Origin: Bacillota bacterium
GTDB taxonomy: Bacteria; Bacillota; Clostridia; Clostridiales; Clostridiaceae
Direction: 5' to 3'
Assembly (NCBI GenBank): GCA_023399035.1
Contig: JAEWQX010000247.1
Coordinates: 1-64,000, forward strand
Length of the DNA: 64,000 nt
A program made the position numbers and the translations under genes. The notes beneath the pieces are model-generated. The model saw only the letters and a list, made by a program, of their open reading frames with translations, did no database searches and was not told the DNA's origin. Of the stretch, positions 26,443 through 34,200 are shown piece by piece; positions within the stretch are counted from its first letter, which is position 1, and each line of letters begins with the position of its first letter.

Positions 26443-27759
26443 ATGTCAGTGTTAAAGCAACAATTATTAGATAAAATAAATAATAAAACTGCTAAAGTTG
26501 GGGTAGTTGGTCTTGGATATGTGGGATTACCATTAGCAGTAGAAAAGGCTCATGCAGGATATCAAACTATAGGTTTTGATGTTCAGGACAAGAAAGTTAA
26601 CATGGTTAACGAAGGTAAGAACTATATAGGTGACGTAGTTGATGAAACATTAAAGAAGTTAGTTGAAGACGGTTCTTTAAGAGCAACTACAGATTTTAGT
26701 TTTGTAAAAGATGTAGATACAATCTGTATTTGTGTTCCTACACCATTAGATTTATATAAACAGCCAGATTTATCATATGTGGTTTCATCTACAAAGAGTG
26801 TTGCACAATATCTTCATAAAGGTATGCTTGTAATTCTTGAGAGTACTACTTATCCAGGAACTACAGAAGAAGTTCTTAAGCCAATATTAGAAGAAAGCGG
26901 ATTGAAATGTGGAGAAGATTTCTTCTTAGCATTCTCACCTGAAAGAGTAGATCCGGGTAATAAGCAGTACAACACAAAGAATACACCAAAAGTTGTTGGT
27001 GGATGCAGTGAAGAATGTACAGAAGTTGCTGCAGCATTATACAGAAACATATTAGAAGGGGATATTCATACAGTATCATCACCAGCTGTAGCTGAAATGG
27101 AAAAAATCTTAGAAAACACATTCAGAAACATTAACATAGGTTTAGCTAATGAAATGGCTATATTATGTAACAGAATGGGTATAGATGTATGGGAAGTTAT
27201 AGACGCAGCTAAAACTAAGCCATATGGATTCATGCCATTTTATCCAGGCCCAGGTTTAGGAGGACACTGTATACCACTAGATCCTTTCTACTTAGAATGG
27301 AAAGCTAAAGAATATGATTATCATACAAGATTAATAGAAACTTCAGGGGAAATCAATGATTCAATGCCTGAATTTGTATTAGATAATGTTATGAAGATAT
27401 TAAATAAGCATAAGAAAGCATTAAATGGAGCAAAGGTTCTATTAATGGGAGTTGCTTATAAGAATGATATAGATGATTACAGAGAATCTCCAGCATTCAA
27501 GGTAATAGAATTATTAGAAAAGAACGGTGCAGATCTTATGGTTAATGATCCATACTGTCCTGTATCTAAATATAAGGACAAAACATATCATTCAGTAGAC
27601 TGGACTGAAGTTATTGATGATGCGGATATAGTAATTATCACTACTAACCACAGCTGTTATGACTATGAATCAATAGTTGAAAAAGCTAAGGTTGTTTATG
27701 ATACAAGAAATGCTACTAAAGATGTAGTTAATAATAGAGATAAGATATATAAATTATAA
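26443..27759 (+). CDS. UDP-N-acetylglucosamine 6-dehydrogenase-like nucleotide-sugar dehydrogenase (WbpA-like)
   Basis: This is a 438-residue UDP-glucose/GDP-mannose dehydrogenase family enzyme. It has a Rossmann motif, GLGYVGLPLA (22-31), and the catalytic cysteine C276 in GPGLGGHCIPLDP. It oxidises C6 of a nucleotide sugar to the uronic acid, using two NAD+. The WbpA/WbpO type acts on UDP-GlcNAc, and the neighbouring genes fit that substrate. AGGAGGTATAAC precedes the ATG. The unit ends at the terminator at 27770-27812. Confidence 0.85.
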   Translation: MSVLKQQLLDKINNKTAKVGVVGLGYVGLPLAVEKAHAGYQTIGFDVQDKKVNMVNEGKNYIGDVVDETLKKLVEDGSLRATTDFSFVKDVDTICICVPTPLDLYKQPDLSYVVSSTKSVAQYLHKGMLVILESTTYPGTTEEVLKPILEESGLKCGEDFFLAFSPERVDPGNKQYNTKNTPKVVGGCSEECTEVAAALYRNILEGDIHTVSSPAVAEMEKILENTFRNINIGLANEMAILCNRMGIDVWEVIDAAKTKPYGFMPFYPGPGLGGHCIPLDPFYLEWKAKEYDYHTRLIETSGEINDSMPEFVLDNVMKILNKHKKALNGAKVLLMGVAYKNDIDDYRESPAFKVIELLEKNGADLMVNDPYCPVSKYKDKTYHSVDWTEVIDDADIVIITTNHSCYDYESIVEKAKVVYDTRNATKDVVNNRDKIYKL

Positions 27760-27769
27760 TAAGAATATT

Positions 27770-27812
27770 AAGCAGGAAAAATTGTTGTATGTGCAGTTTT
27801 CCTGCTTTTATT
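27770..27812 (+). terminator. Terminator of the nucleotide-sugar unit
   Basis: AGCAGGAAAA (27771-27780) pairs with TTTTCCTGCT (27797-27806) and is followed by TTTATTT. Confidence 0.85.
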
Positions 27813-27822
27813 TATGTATTGA

Positions 27823-28035
27823 TATAGTGCTTTTGCAATAGGAACGAGTTATTTTCTTGGAATAAAAACACCTAAGAACTTCAACAGGCCATTTTTAAGC
27901 AAGAGCATGAAAGAATTCTGGAATAGATAGCATATTTCATTATCAAAATGGTTTCAAAGTATACAAATAGCAGTAACTTTCAATGTAGTATGTTTTGGAT
28001 TATTAATTTTTTCAGGATACTTATTCACAAAATAG
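27823..28035 (+). pseudogene. dltB: Decayed dltB (D-alanyl transfer MBOAT protein) fragment
   Basis: One frame reads YSAFAIGTSYFLGIKTPKNF, then NRPFLSKSMKEFWNR, a stop (TAG, 27928-27930), HISLSKWFQ, a jump, and TFNVVCFGLLIFSGYLF before a final TAG. This matches two parts of DltB, the MBOAT protein of D-alanylation. The stop replaces the conserved tryptophan of NRWH (TGG to TAG), and the middle between SKWF and the last membrane segment is deleted. There is no start codon or ribosome-binding site. A G-U-rich terminator follows, perhaps that of the lost dlt operon. Confidence 0.75.
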
Positions 28036-28050
28036 AATAAAAGTATAAAA

Positions 28051-28098
28051 GCTATTCTAGTTTAATAAGTAAATTTTAGACTGGGGTAGTTTTTTTAT
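28051..28098 (+). terminator. Terminator downstream of the dltB remnant
   Basis: AGCTATTCTAGT pairs with ACTGGGGTAGTT through several G-U pairs, and a T7 run follows. Confidence 0.6.
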
Positions 28099-28241
28099 TT
28101 ATAGCGTAATTATTATTGATATAAAAAATAATGTTGAATTGAGGAATATTATATTTGAAAGTAGAGTAGCATATAGTATATGATATAATCTACAGGCAGA
28201 AAAGTTTGGAAAAACCTGAAGAAAGGAAATATGGTGATTAA

Positions 28242-29096
28242 ATGAACAATTTAAAATTTAATATAAGGCGTCAGATAAATTTACTAATTCATCTTATAGT
28301 AAAGATAAAAAGAGATGATGTTTTTGCAATATCATCTCAGCTTGCGTATTATTTAATATTATCATTTTTCCCATTCATGATATTCCTCATAACTCTCATA
28401 GGTTTCAGTCCTTTAAGCTCTGTAGAGGTACTTAATAATTTAAATGCAATTTTACCTAAGAGTATAGTTGATCTTACTAAATCGATAATTTTTGAAGTTG
28501 TTGATACTCAGCATACAGGATTATTAGGAGTATCTGTCTTGTTGATGATATGGACTTCATCTTCAGCATTCAGGGCGGTAATCAAAGGTGTCAATAAAGC
28601 ATATGATTTTAAAGAAAGCAGATCATTTATTAAAAGAGCTATAATTTCAATGGGAGGCATAATGTCACTTGCATTAATCATACTTTTAGCATTAGCAATG
28701 CTGGTATTTGGGAATGTAATAGGAGCTCATATAATAAGTAAGATACCATTTTATAAGATAATAATTTTTTTATGGAATATGTTCAGATATGCATTTGTAT
28801 TTATCGTAATGATATTTATTTTTGCACTTATATATATGTTTGCACCTGCTAAAAGATTGAAGCTGAAAGAAGTAGTTCCAGGAGCAATATTCAGTACTAT
28901 GGGATGGATAGTGGTTTCTTTTGTGTTTTCATTTTACATTAATAATTTTAGTAATTATTCGAGATTTTATGGAAGCCTTGGAGCAGTATTTATATTAATG
29001 ACATGGCTGTTTTTAATTTCTATGATATTTATATTAGGAGTAGAAATCAATTGTGTTATTGGCCAGATAAAGAGTAGAAGTTTAAATAAAGTATGA
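28242..29096 (+). CDS. YihY/BrkB family inner membrane protein
   Basis: This 284-residue protein has about six membrane helices and the family's N-terminal pattern (ISSQLAYYLILSFFPFMIFL, about 29-48) and C-terminal WLFLISMIFILGVEIN. These proteins were once annotated as ribonuclease BN, which is wrong for the family; their transport or envelope role is not established. AGGAAAT lies before the ATG. The gene appears monocistronic, and a 15-bp hairpin without a T-run lies at 29108-29142. Confidence 0.88.
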   Translation: MNNLKFNIRRQINLLIHLIVKIKRDDVFAISSQLAYYLILSFFPFMIFLITLIGFSPLSSVEVLNNLNAILPKSIVDLTKSIIFEVVDTQHTGLLGVSVLLMIWTSSSAFRAVIKGVNKAYDFKESRSFIKRAIISMGGIMSLALIILLALAMLVFGNVIGAHIISKIPFYKIIIFLWNMFRYAFVFIVMIFIFALIYMFAPAKRLKLKEVVPGAIFSTMGWIVVSFVFSFYINNFSNYSRFYGSLGAVFILMTWLFLISMIFILGVEINCVIGQIKSRSLNKV

Positions 29097-29107
29097 TAAG
29101 AGGAAAA

Positions 29108-29142
29108 TGTTTATTATAGATTAGTATAATCTATAATAAACA
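29108..29142. repeat. Perfect 15-bp inverted repeat after the YihY gene
   Basis: TGTTTATTATAGATT (29108-29122) pairs with AATCTATAATAAACA (29128-29142) with a 5-nt loop. There is no T-run, so it may act in mRNA stability rather than termination. Confidence 0.7.
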
Positions 29143-29230
29143 ACTGTTATAAATATTTTATATACTACTGTATATTATTTTATTTTATGGATATAACTTT
29201 AAAGTAAAAAATTACTGTGGAGGTATATTT

Positions 29231-29584
29231 ATGAATAAAATAATATTATTAGGACGCTTAATAAAAGATCCAGAGTTAAAGAAAAATGAAAATGGAGATA
29301 AAGTTTATACTCGCTTTGTAATTGCAGTTCAGAGAAATTTTAAATTACCTGACGGTACAAGAGAAGCTGATTTTATTACTGTTGCTGTATGGGGTAAAAA
29401 AGCGGAAATTATATGTAAACATACTAAAAAGGGAAGCCTTATTACTGTCAGTGGCAGATTGAGAACAGGCAGTTATGAAGATAAAGATGGAATAAAAAGA
29501 TATGTAGCTGAAGTAGTAGCAGAAGATTTTAAATTTATAAGCACTAAAAGAGAAAGTCAAACTGAAGCTGAAGAAAACTGTTAA
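29231..29584 (+). CDS. Single-stranded DNA-binding protein, short form without acidic tail
   Basis: This is a 117-residue OB-fold SSB with the family start MNKIILLGRLIKDPELKK and the core ADFITVAVWGKKAEI. It ends REVSQ-like in ESQTEAEENC. It lacks the long linker and the terminal DDDIPF-type tail with which replicative SSBs contact partner proteins. It therefore looks like a secondary SSB paralogue, perhaps for competence, plasmid or repair work. The main SSB should lie elsewhere (normally between rpsF and rpsR). TGGAGGTATATTT precedes the start. Confidence 0.85.
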   Translation: MNKIILLGRLIKDPELKKNENGDKVYTRFVIAVQRNFKLPDGTREADFITVAVWGKKAEIICKHTKKGSLITVSGRLRTGSYEDKDGIKRYVAEVVAEDFKFISTKRESQTEAEENC

Positions 29585-29598
29585 ATATAAAGCATATA

Positions 29599-29640
29599 TT
29601 TATGCAATGTTTTTTTTAATTTATTAAAACATTGCATAAA
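29599..29640 (+). terminator. Hairpin after the SSB gene
   Basis: TTTATGCAATGTTTT (29599-29613) pairs perfectly with AAAACATTGCATAAA (29626-29640). The T-run sits inside the loop and the downstream tract is weak. Confidence 0.5.
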
Positions 29641-29730
29641 CATTTCTTACATAAAATTATAGCAATAAGATGGAAAATAAATTACATTTAATGTAATGAA
29701 AAGAAAAATAAAATAAAAATTGAAAAAAAC

Positions 29731-29852
29731 TTGAAAATTACAACAATTATGATATAATAAATATGTAAACGATATCCGAAGCGTTTTTCAATTATGGTTT
29801 AACAAATAGAGATTATGAGATAAAAAAAGAGTTCATCTGAACTCTTTTTTTT
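29731..29852 (+). ncRNA. Candidate small RNA (promoter to terminator, no ORF)
   Basis: TTGAAA (29731-29736), a 16-nt spacer and TATAAT (29753-29758) form a promoter. About 60-65 bases after the likely start near 29765 stands a textbook terminator: AAAAAAAGAGTTCA (29822-29835) pairs with TGAACTCTTTTTTT (29838-29851). The transcript of about 88 nt has no ORF with a ribosome-binding site and resembles no RNA family I recognise. The remaining parts of 29585-30093 show nothing else. Confidence 0.55.
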
Positions 29853-30093
29853 ATTTCTATTAATTTATAAAGAATATAAGTATATATTCATACATAAAGT
29901 TTAAAAATTCGACAATAGCAATGTCTAAATAAGGGGTAATTATTTGTAAATTATGTTGTAAAAGACCATTAGTTAGATTTTATTGTCAATAAAAAATATA
30001 CGATTGTTGAGTATTGTGTACATGCTTTGACATTTTATCATTAAATAATGTGCTAAGATTTTATTGTAATATTGTTTGAGGGGTTGAAGTATT

Positions 30094-30411
30094 ATGAATA
30101 TTGCAGAAGAATATGAATGTAAGAGCAAAGATGAAGGTATAGAATTCAATTATTTCTATAGACTAATTAAGTCTAGTTATAGAGGGGTACCTGTATATGG
30201 GATCGAAATAGAGAGAAAAGATTATATTGGGATGAGAAATGTCAATATTGAAAGAGATAAGGTTGATATGATTTCCTATAAGAAGAATAAGGCAGAGCAG
30301 ATTCTTATAAAGCTGTATAAGAATAAACTGTCCCCAATACATCTGGTAGACATAATAGGAAGTTATGCTGACGAATTTTCCTATAAAGCAGATATTCCTG
30401 ACTGTAATTAA
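30094..30411 (+). CDS. DUF6514-like small clostridial protein
   Basis: This is a 105-residue soluble protein. The pattern VYGIEIERKDY, then DMISYKKNKAEQILIKLYKNKLSPIHLVDIIGSYADEF resembles DUF6514, a small family in clostridia without known function. The family name is from memory and moderately sure. GAGGGGTTGAAGTATT precedes the ATG. It lies just upstream of acpS but is separated from it by a 73-base gap, so it may not be co-transcribed. Confidence 0.65.
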   Translation: MNIAEEYECKSKDEGIEFNYFYRLIKSSYRGVPVYGIEIERKDYIGMRNVNIERDKVDMISYKKNKAEQILIKLYKNKLSPIHLVDIIGSYADEFSYKADIPDCN

Positions 30412-30484
30412 ACTATAAATATCTTAGATATAATTATTTTTCGCTTTTATGTGGTAATATATTACTAAAAGTGAGGCGATAGAT

Positions 30485-30859
30485 TTGATTATAGGAATTG
30501 GAACAGACATTATTGAAATTGAGAGAATTGAAACTGCTGTGAAACGAACAAAGAACTTTATGAATAAGATGTTTACGGAAAATGAGATAAAGATATTTGA
30601 ATCTCGAGGCTTCAGGAGTGAAGTAATTGCAGGAAATTTCGCAGCAAAGGAGGCGGTGAGCAAGGCCGTAGGTACAGGATTTAGGGATTTTGGGGTAAAG
30701 GATATTGAGATATTAAGGGATGAATTAGGAAAGCCAATAGTTAATTTAAGTAGCAAGGTTTATAAGGTTATAAAACGCAATGATGTAAGTATACATGTAA
30801 GCATTTCTCATAACAGAACTAATGCAATAGCCTATGCTGTTATGGAGGTAGTAGAATGA
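30485..30859 (+). CDS. acpS: Holo-[acyl-carrier-protein] synthase
   Basis: AcpS transfers 4'-phosphopantetheine from CoA to the serine of apo-ACP in fatty acid synthesis. The 124-residue protein has the metal-binding GIGTDIIEIERI (D8 region) and FAAKEAVSKAVGTG. It begins with a TTG, supported by GAGGCGATAG upstream and by the exact family N-terminus. Its last four bases overlap the start of nnr (ATGA), a common clostridial arrangement. Confidence 0.94.
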   Translation: MIIGIGTDIIEIERIETAVKRTKNFMNKMFTENEIKIFESRGFRSEVIAGNFAAKEAVSKAVGTGFRDFGVKDIEILRDELGKPIVNLSSKVYKVIKRNDVSIHVSISHNRTNAIAYAVMEVVE

Positions 30860-32364
30860 TAGAAGTATTTAAAAGTAATAAGTGCAGAAGTATGGATCAG
30901 GAAGCTATAAAATCTTATGGAATTCCAAGTATTGTTTTGATGGAAAATGCAGCAAGAGGAGTTTTTGAGGATATATTCAGCAAGGGCGATTCATTTCTAA
31001 TATTATGTGGAAAGGGTAATAATGGAGGAGATGGATTAGCGCTAGCAAGGCATCTTGCAATTGAGGGGAAGAATATAAAAGTAATTATCATAAGCAGAGA
31101 TGGTAACTATAGTGAGGATTTTAAGGTTAATTTTGATATATTAAAGAAACTTATAAATGAAGATAAAATATCATATATTAAATGCGCAGATGATGTTAAA
31201 CAAGAGTTTGTTGATGATTTGATTAACTATGATGTTATTATTGATGGGATCTTTGGGGTAGGATTAAATAGGAAACTGGATTTTTGGATCCAGGACATCA
31301 TAAATAAAATAAATAGCTATGGTAGGTTAATAATTTCGCTAGATGTTCCTTCTGGTCTTGATTGTAATTCAGGGATTGCGCTTGATACAGCAGTTAAGGC
31401 AGATATAACATATACATTTGAAGTTATTAAGAGAGGTTTTTTGAACTATAATGCATTTAGATACGTAGGAAAAACTAAAATAATAAAAATCGGAATTCCT
31501 AATAATGCAAAGGTGAATAATAGTGATAATGTTTATATTCTTGAAGAGGAAGAGTATAAAAAACTTATTCCATCAAGAGAATTATATGGTCATAAGGGGG
31601 ATTACGGAAGAGCCTTAATAGTTGCAGGACGCATGGGTTTTACTGGAGCAGCATATATTACAACAGATTGTACAATAAGGGCTGGAGCAGGTCTTGTAAC
31701 ATTGGCATGTAAAGAAAATATACAGGGGTTATTATCACAAAGGCTGATAGAAGCAATGACTATTTCATGTGAAGATCCTGATTTTAAATCATTGGTTGAA
31801 AAATGTGATTCAATTGCATTCGGACCGGGATTTGGGACAAATGAATATGAGGCAAAGCTATTAAATGAAATAATAAATAACAGTTCATGTCCATTAGTTA
31901 TTGATGCAGATGGAATAACAATTCTATCGAAAAATAAAGAATTTTTAGATAAACTTAGAGGGAGAGCGGTTATCACTCCACATCCAGGGGAAATGGCAAG
32001 GCTTTTAGGAGTAACAGTAGAGGAAGTAGAATCTAATAGGATCAGTATAGCATCAGAATTTGCTCAGAAATATGAAATAATAGTTTTATTAAAAGGTTAT
32101 AATACAATAATTACAAACGGAAAAGATACTTATATAAACCCTACAGGAAATAGTAAAATGGCATCTGGTGGTATGGGGGATGCGCTAACAGGAATAATTA
32201 ATGCATTTATTTCTCAAAAAGTTAATATTTTAGATGCTACTTTAGTTGGAGCATATATACATGGTTATATAGCGGATAAGCTAGGCAGTGAAGTTTACAT
32301 ATTAAATGCTAGAGATGTTATAAAAGAGATTCCGAAGGCCATTAATGATATTTGTTTAAAATAG
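30856..32364 (+). CDS. nnr: Bifunctional NAD(P)H-hydrate epimerase / ADP-dependent NAD(P)H-hydrate dehydratase
   Basis: This 502-residue enzyme repairs hydrated NADH and NADPH. The N-terminal YjeF_N epimerase domain (about 1-215) includes LCGKGNNGGDGLALARHL. The C-terminal ribokinase-like dehydratase domain (about 230-502) includes HKGDYGRALIVAGRMGFTGAA, AFGPGFG, VITPHPGEMARL and the catalytic GNSKMASGGMGDALTG. Both halves are complete, as in the usual fused bacterial form. It overlaps acpS by four bases. Confidence 0.95.
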   Translation: MIEVFKSNKCRSMDQEAIKSYGIPSIVLMENAARGVFEDIFSKGDSFLILCGKGNNGGDGLALARHLAIEGKNIKVIIISRDGNYSEDFKVNFDILKKLINEDKISYIKCADDVKQEFVDDLINYDVIIDGIFGVGLNRKLDFWIQDIINKINSYGRLIISLDVPSGLDCNSGIALDTAVKADITYTFEVIKRGFLNYNAFRYVGKTKIIKIGIPNNAKVNNSDNVYILEEEEYKKLIPSRELYGHKGDYGRALIVAGRMGFTGAAYITTDCTIRAGAGLVTLACKENIQGLLSQRLIEAMTISCEDPDFKSLVEKCDSIAFGPGFGTNEYEAKLLNEIINNSSCPLVIDADGITILSKNKEFLDKLRGRAVITPHPGEMARLLGVTVEEVESNRISIASEFAQKYEIIVLLKGYNTIITNGKDTYINPTGNSKMASGGMGDALTGIINAFISQKVNILDATLVGAYIHGYIADKLGSEVYILNARDVIKEIPKAINDICLK

Positions 32365-32426
32365 AAGAATAAAAGTCATTTAAGTTTCATAATAGTAATA
32401 AAGTAATAATAAAACTTGGAGGACTC

Positions 32427-33050
32427 ATGGATTCGGATAATAGTAAATTTAAAAAGATACTGTGGATACTTGTTCTTATACCTATATGTATTATTGGCGT
32501 AATCATTTTTGGAAGAAAAATAGTTACACCATCAAATGAGGAAATCATTGAAAATCTGCATAATGTAAAGAACTATAGCTGTAATGTTCAATATAAATTC
32601 ATTAATTCAAAAAGTGAGTATTCAGAGAATACAAAGCAATATTATAGTGCAGATAATGGAATGCGAATAGAATTTCAAGATGAGGATGGACGAGTAAAAG
32701 TTTATAAGGGGTCAGAAATTCAAATTAAGGATGAAAATAATAAAGAGTATACAATTGATAAAAATATAGATGAAATATATCCATTAGCTTTTATGTGTAA
32801 TATCTTGGATGATAAAATGTATGGTCAATTAGAAGTCATTAATAGTGAGTGGTCAGATGATGAATATATAAGAGTAACGATAGATTATCCTAGTGGAAAT
32901 AAGCACCTTGATAAAGCGGAATTTTATGTTGATAAAAAAACAAAATGTCCAGTATTGTTAAGAATATTTGATGATACAGATAAGGAGAGAATATTAATAT
33001 CATATAAAGATTTTAAAGAAAATAAACAGCTTGATGAAAGCTTATTTTAA
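32427..33050 (+). CDS. LolA/GerS-like membrane-anchored protein
   Basis: This 207-residue protein has an N-terminal hydrophobic segment (about 10-29) and then an outer domain with the LolA-like pattern IIENLHNVKNYSCNVQYKF. In many clostridia a gene of this type lies after acpS-nnr and before alr or ndoAI, and it is related to the spore germination lipoprotein GerS. The hydrophobic segment has no proper lipobox (LIPIC is a poor match), so this copy may be a plain membrane-anchored protein. A role in cortex or germination is inference. TTGGAGGACTC precedes the ATG. Confidence 0.55.
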   Translation: MDSDNSKFKKILWILVLIPICIIGVIIFGRKIVTPSNEEIIENLHNVKNYSCNVQYKFINSKSEYSENTKQYYSADNGMRIEFQDEDGRVKVYKGSEIQIKDENNKEYTIDKNIDEIYPLAFMCNILDDKMYGQLEVINSEWSDDEYIRVTIDYPSGNKHLDKAEFYVDKKTKCPVLLRIFDDTDKERILISYKDFKENKQLDESLF

Positions 33051-33279
33051 AATCAGTATTACTATTTTCTTATTGAGGGAAATGAGAAATTTACATATAG
33101 ATTAAAAGTCGCAAAACAAAAGATGTTCAATATTAATTAGAATAATACGAAGTGTCTGAACTATTAACATTAAAGCAATTTGTAAGAGTATTTAATACAT
33201 AATATACACATGTTTTTTGGAGAGTACTTACAAAGTACAATTAATTTGTACAATAAATTTGTATAGAATATATTAAATT

Positions 33280-33309
33280 TTGACAAATTGACATAAATTG
33301 TAATATAAT
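33280..33309 (+). promoter_or_regulatory. Promoter of the ndoAI-ndoA unit, with palindromes upstream
   Basis: TTGACA (33280-33285), an 18-nt spacer and TATAAT (33304-33309) lie 40 bases before the antitoxin start. Upstream sit the palindromes GTACTT-ACA-AAGTAC (33224-33238) and TTGTACAA (33246-33253), possible sites for autoregulation. The rest of 33051-33337 is AT-rich without a gene. Confidence 0.6.
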
Positions 33310-33349
33310 CATAGTTAAGTAAAATATTTATGAAACTATGGAGGCAACG

Positions 33350-33598
33350 ATGTCAATTATAGATTTGAATAAATTAAAGAATGTAAAAATAAATAATAAG
33401 AAAATTATAAAAAGTAGTAGAGTTAATGAATCTTCATTAATACAATGTATTGATGAAGATATTTCAGCAGAATTTGAAGAAGCAATGAAAAAGGGTTATA
33501 TAGAAATGGCTGAAATAAATTTAGAGTACTCTATGATAGGCTCTGAATATATGTTAGACGATGTTAATGAGTATGAGGCATGGATTTGCGGAGTGTGA
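33350..33598 (+). CDS. ndoAI: EndoAI/MazE-type antitoxin
   Basis: This is an 82-residue acidic protein just upstream of the MazF/EndoA toxin. Its end, LDDVNEYEAWICGV, resembles the toxin-binding tail of EndoAI antitoxins (EYEAWL). The N-terminal half should be the DNA-binding ribbon-helix-helix part but is divergent. An ATG at 33338 directly precedes GGAGG, which is the ribosome-binding site of the ATG at 33350, so the shorter form is preferred. It forms a two-gene unit with the toxin. Confidence 0.82.
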   Translation: MSIIDLNKLKNVKINNKKIIKSSRVNESSLIQCIDEDISAEFEEAMKKGYIEMAEINLEYSMIGSEYMLDDVNEYEAWICGV

Positions 33599-33607
33599 TT
33601 ATTAAAA

Positions 33608-33961
33608 ATGGCAAACATTGTGGTAAAAAGAGGGGAAATTTTTTATGCGGATTTAAGTCCGGTTATTGGGTCGGAGCAGGGTGGAATACGACCTGTAATC
33701 ATTATACAAAATGATATAGGAAATAGATATAGTCCTACTGTTATTGTTGCGGCAATAACATCTCAAATAAATAAGGCCAAGCTACCTATACATGTAGAAA
33801 TATCTTCAGAAGAATATGGTTTGAATAGGGAGTCTGTAGTTCTTTTAGAGCAGATAAGGACTTTAGATAAAAGAAGACTTAAAGAAAAAATAGGACATAT
33901 GACTGAAACAGATATGAAAAAGGTTGATAAGGCATTGGCTATAAGTTTGAATTTATCTTAA
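33608..33961 (+). CDS. ndoA: mRNA interferase EndoA (MazF/PemK toxin)
   Basis: This 117-residue endoribonuclease cuts mRNA at short ACA-type sequences in relatives. Family motifs include [31 protein letters not shown] (8-38), VVAAITSQ and [14 protein letters not shown]. The catalytic Arg in GGIRPV and the Thr in AAITSQ are present. It lies nine bases after the antitoxin gene. In clostridia it usually follows alr; here alr is missing between the GerS-like gene and the antitoxin. Confidence 0.95.
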   Translation: MANIVVKRGEIFYADLSPVIGSEQGGIRPVIIIQNDIGNRYSPTVIVAAITSQINKAKLPIHVEISSEEYGLNRESVVLLEQIRTLDKRRLKEKIGHMTETDMKKVDKALAISLNLS

Positions 33962-34025
33962 GTTAAGGAAGAAAGCTGATAAGGAAATTAGTTTTTTATT
34001 ATATAGAAATAAGTAGATTTAAATG

Positions 34026-34058
34026 AAAGAGTTATATAGTATACTATATAACTCTTTT
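34026..34058 (+). terminator. Terminator after ndoA
   Basis: A 32-base perfect palindrome runs from AAAGAGTTATATAGTA to its mirror TACTATATAACTCTTT, followed by T. Confidence 0.75.
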
Positions 34059-34200
34059 ATGTCACTCTCAAATAAAAAAATAAAATAAAAGTATATCACA
34101 AATATGAATAGTATATACAAAATAAAAATATTGTGATACAATGGAAAAAGCAAAAAACATCAATACTAAATATATTAAACTTTTACTAGGGGGTTCAGCA

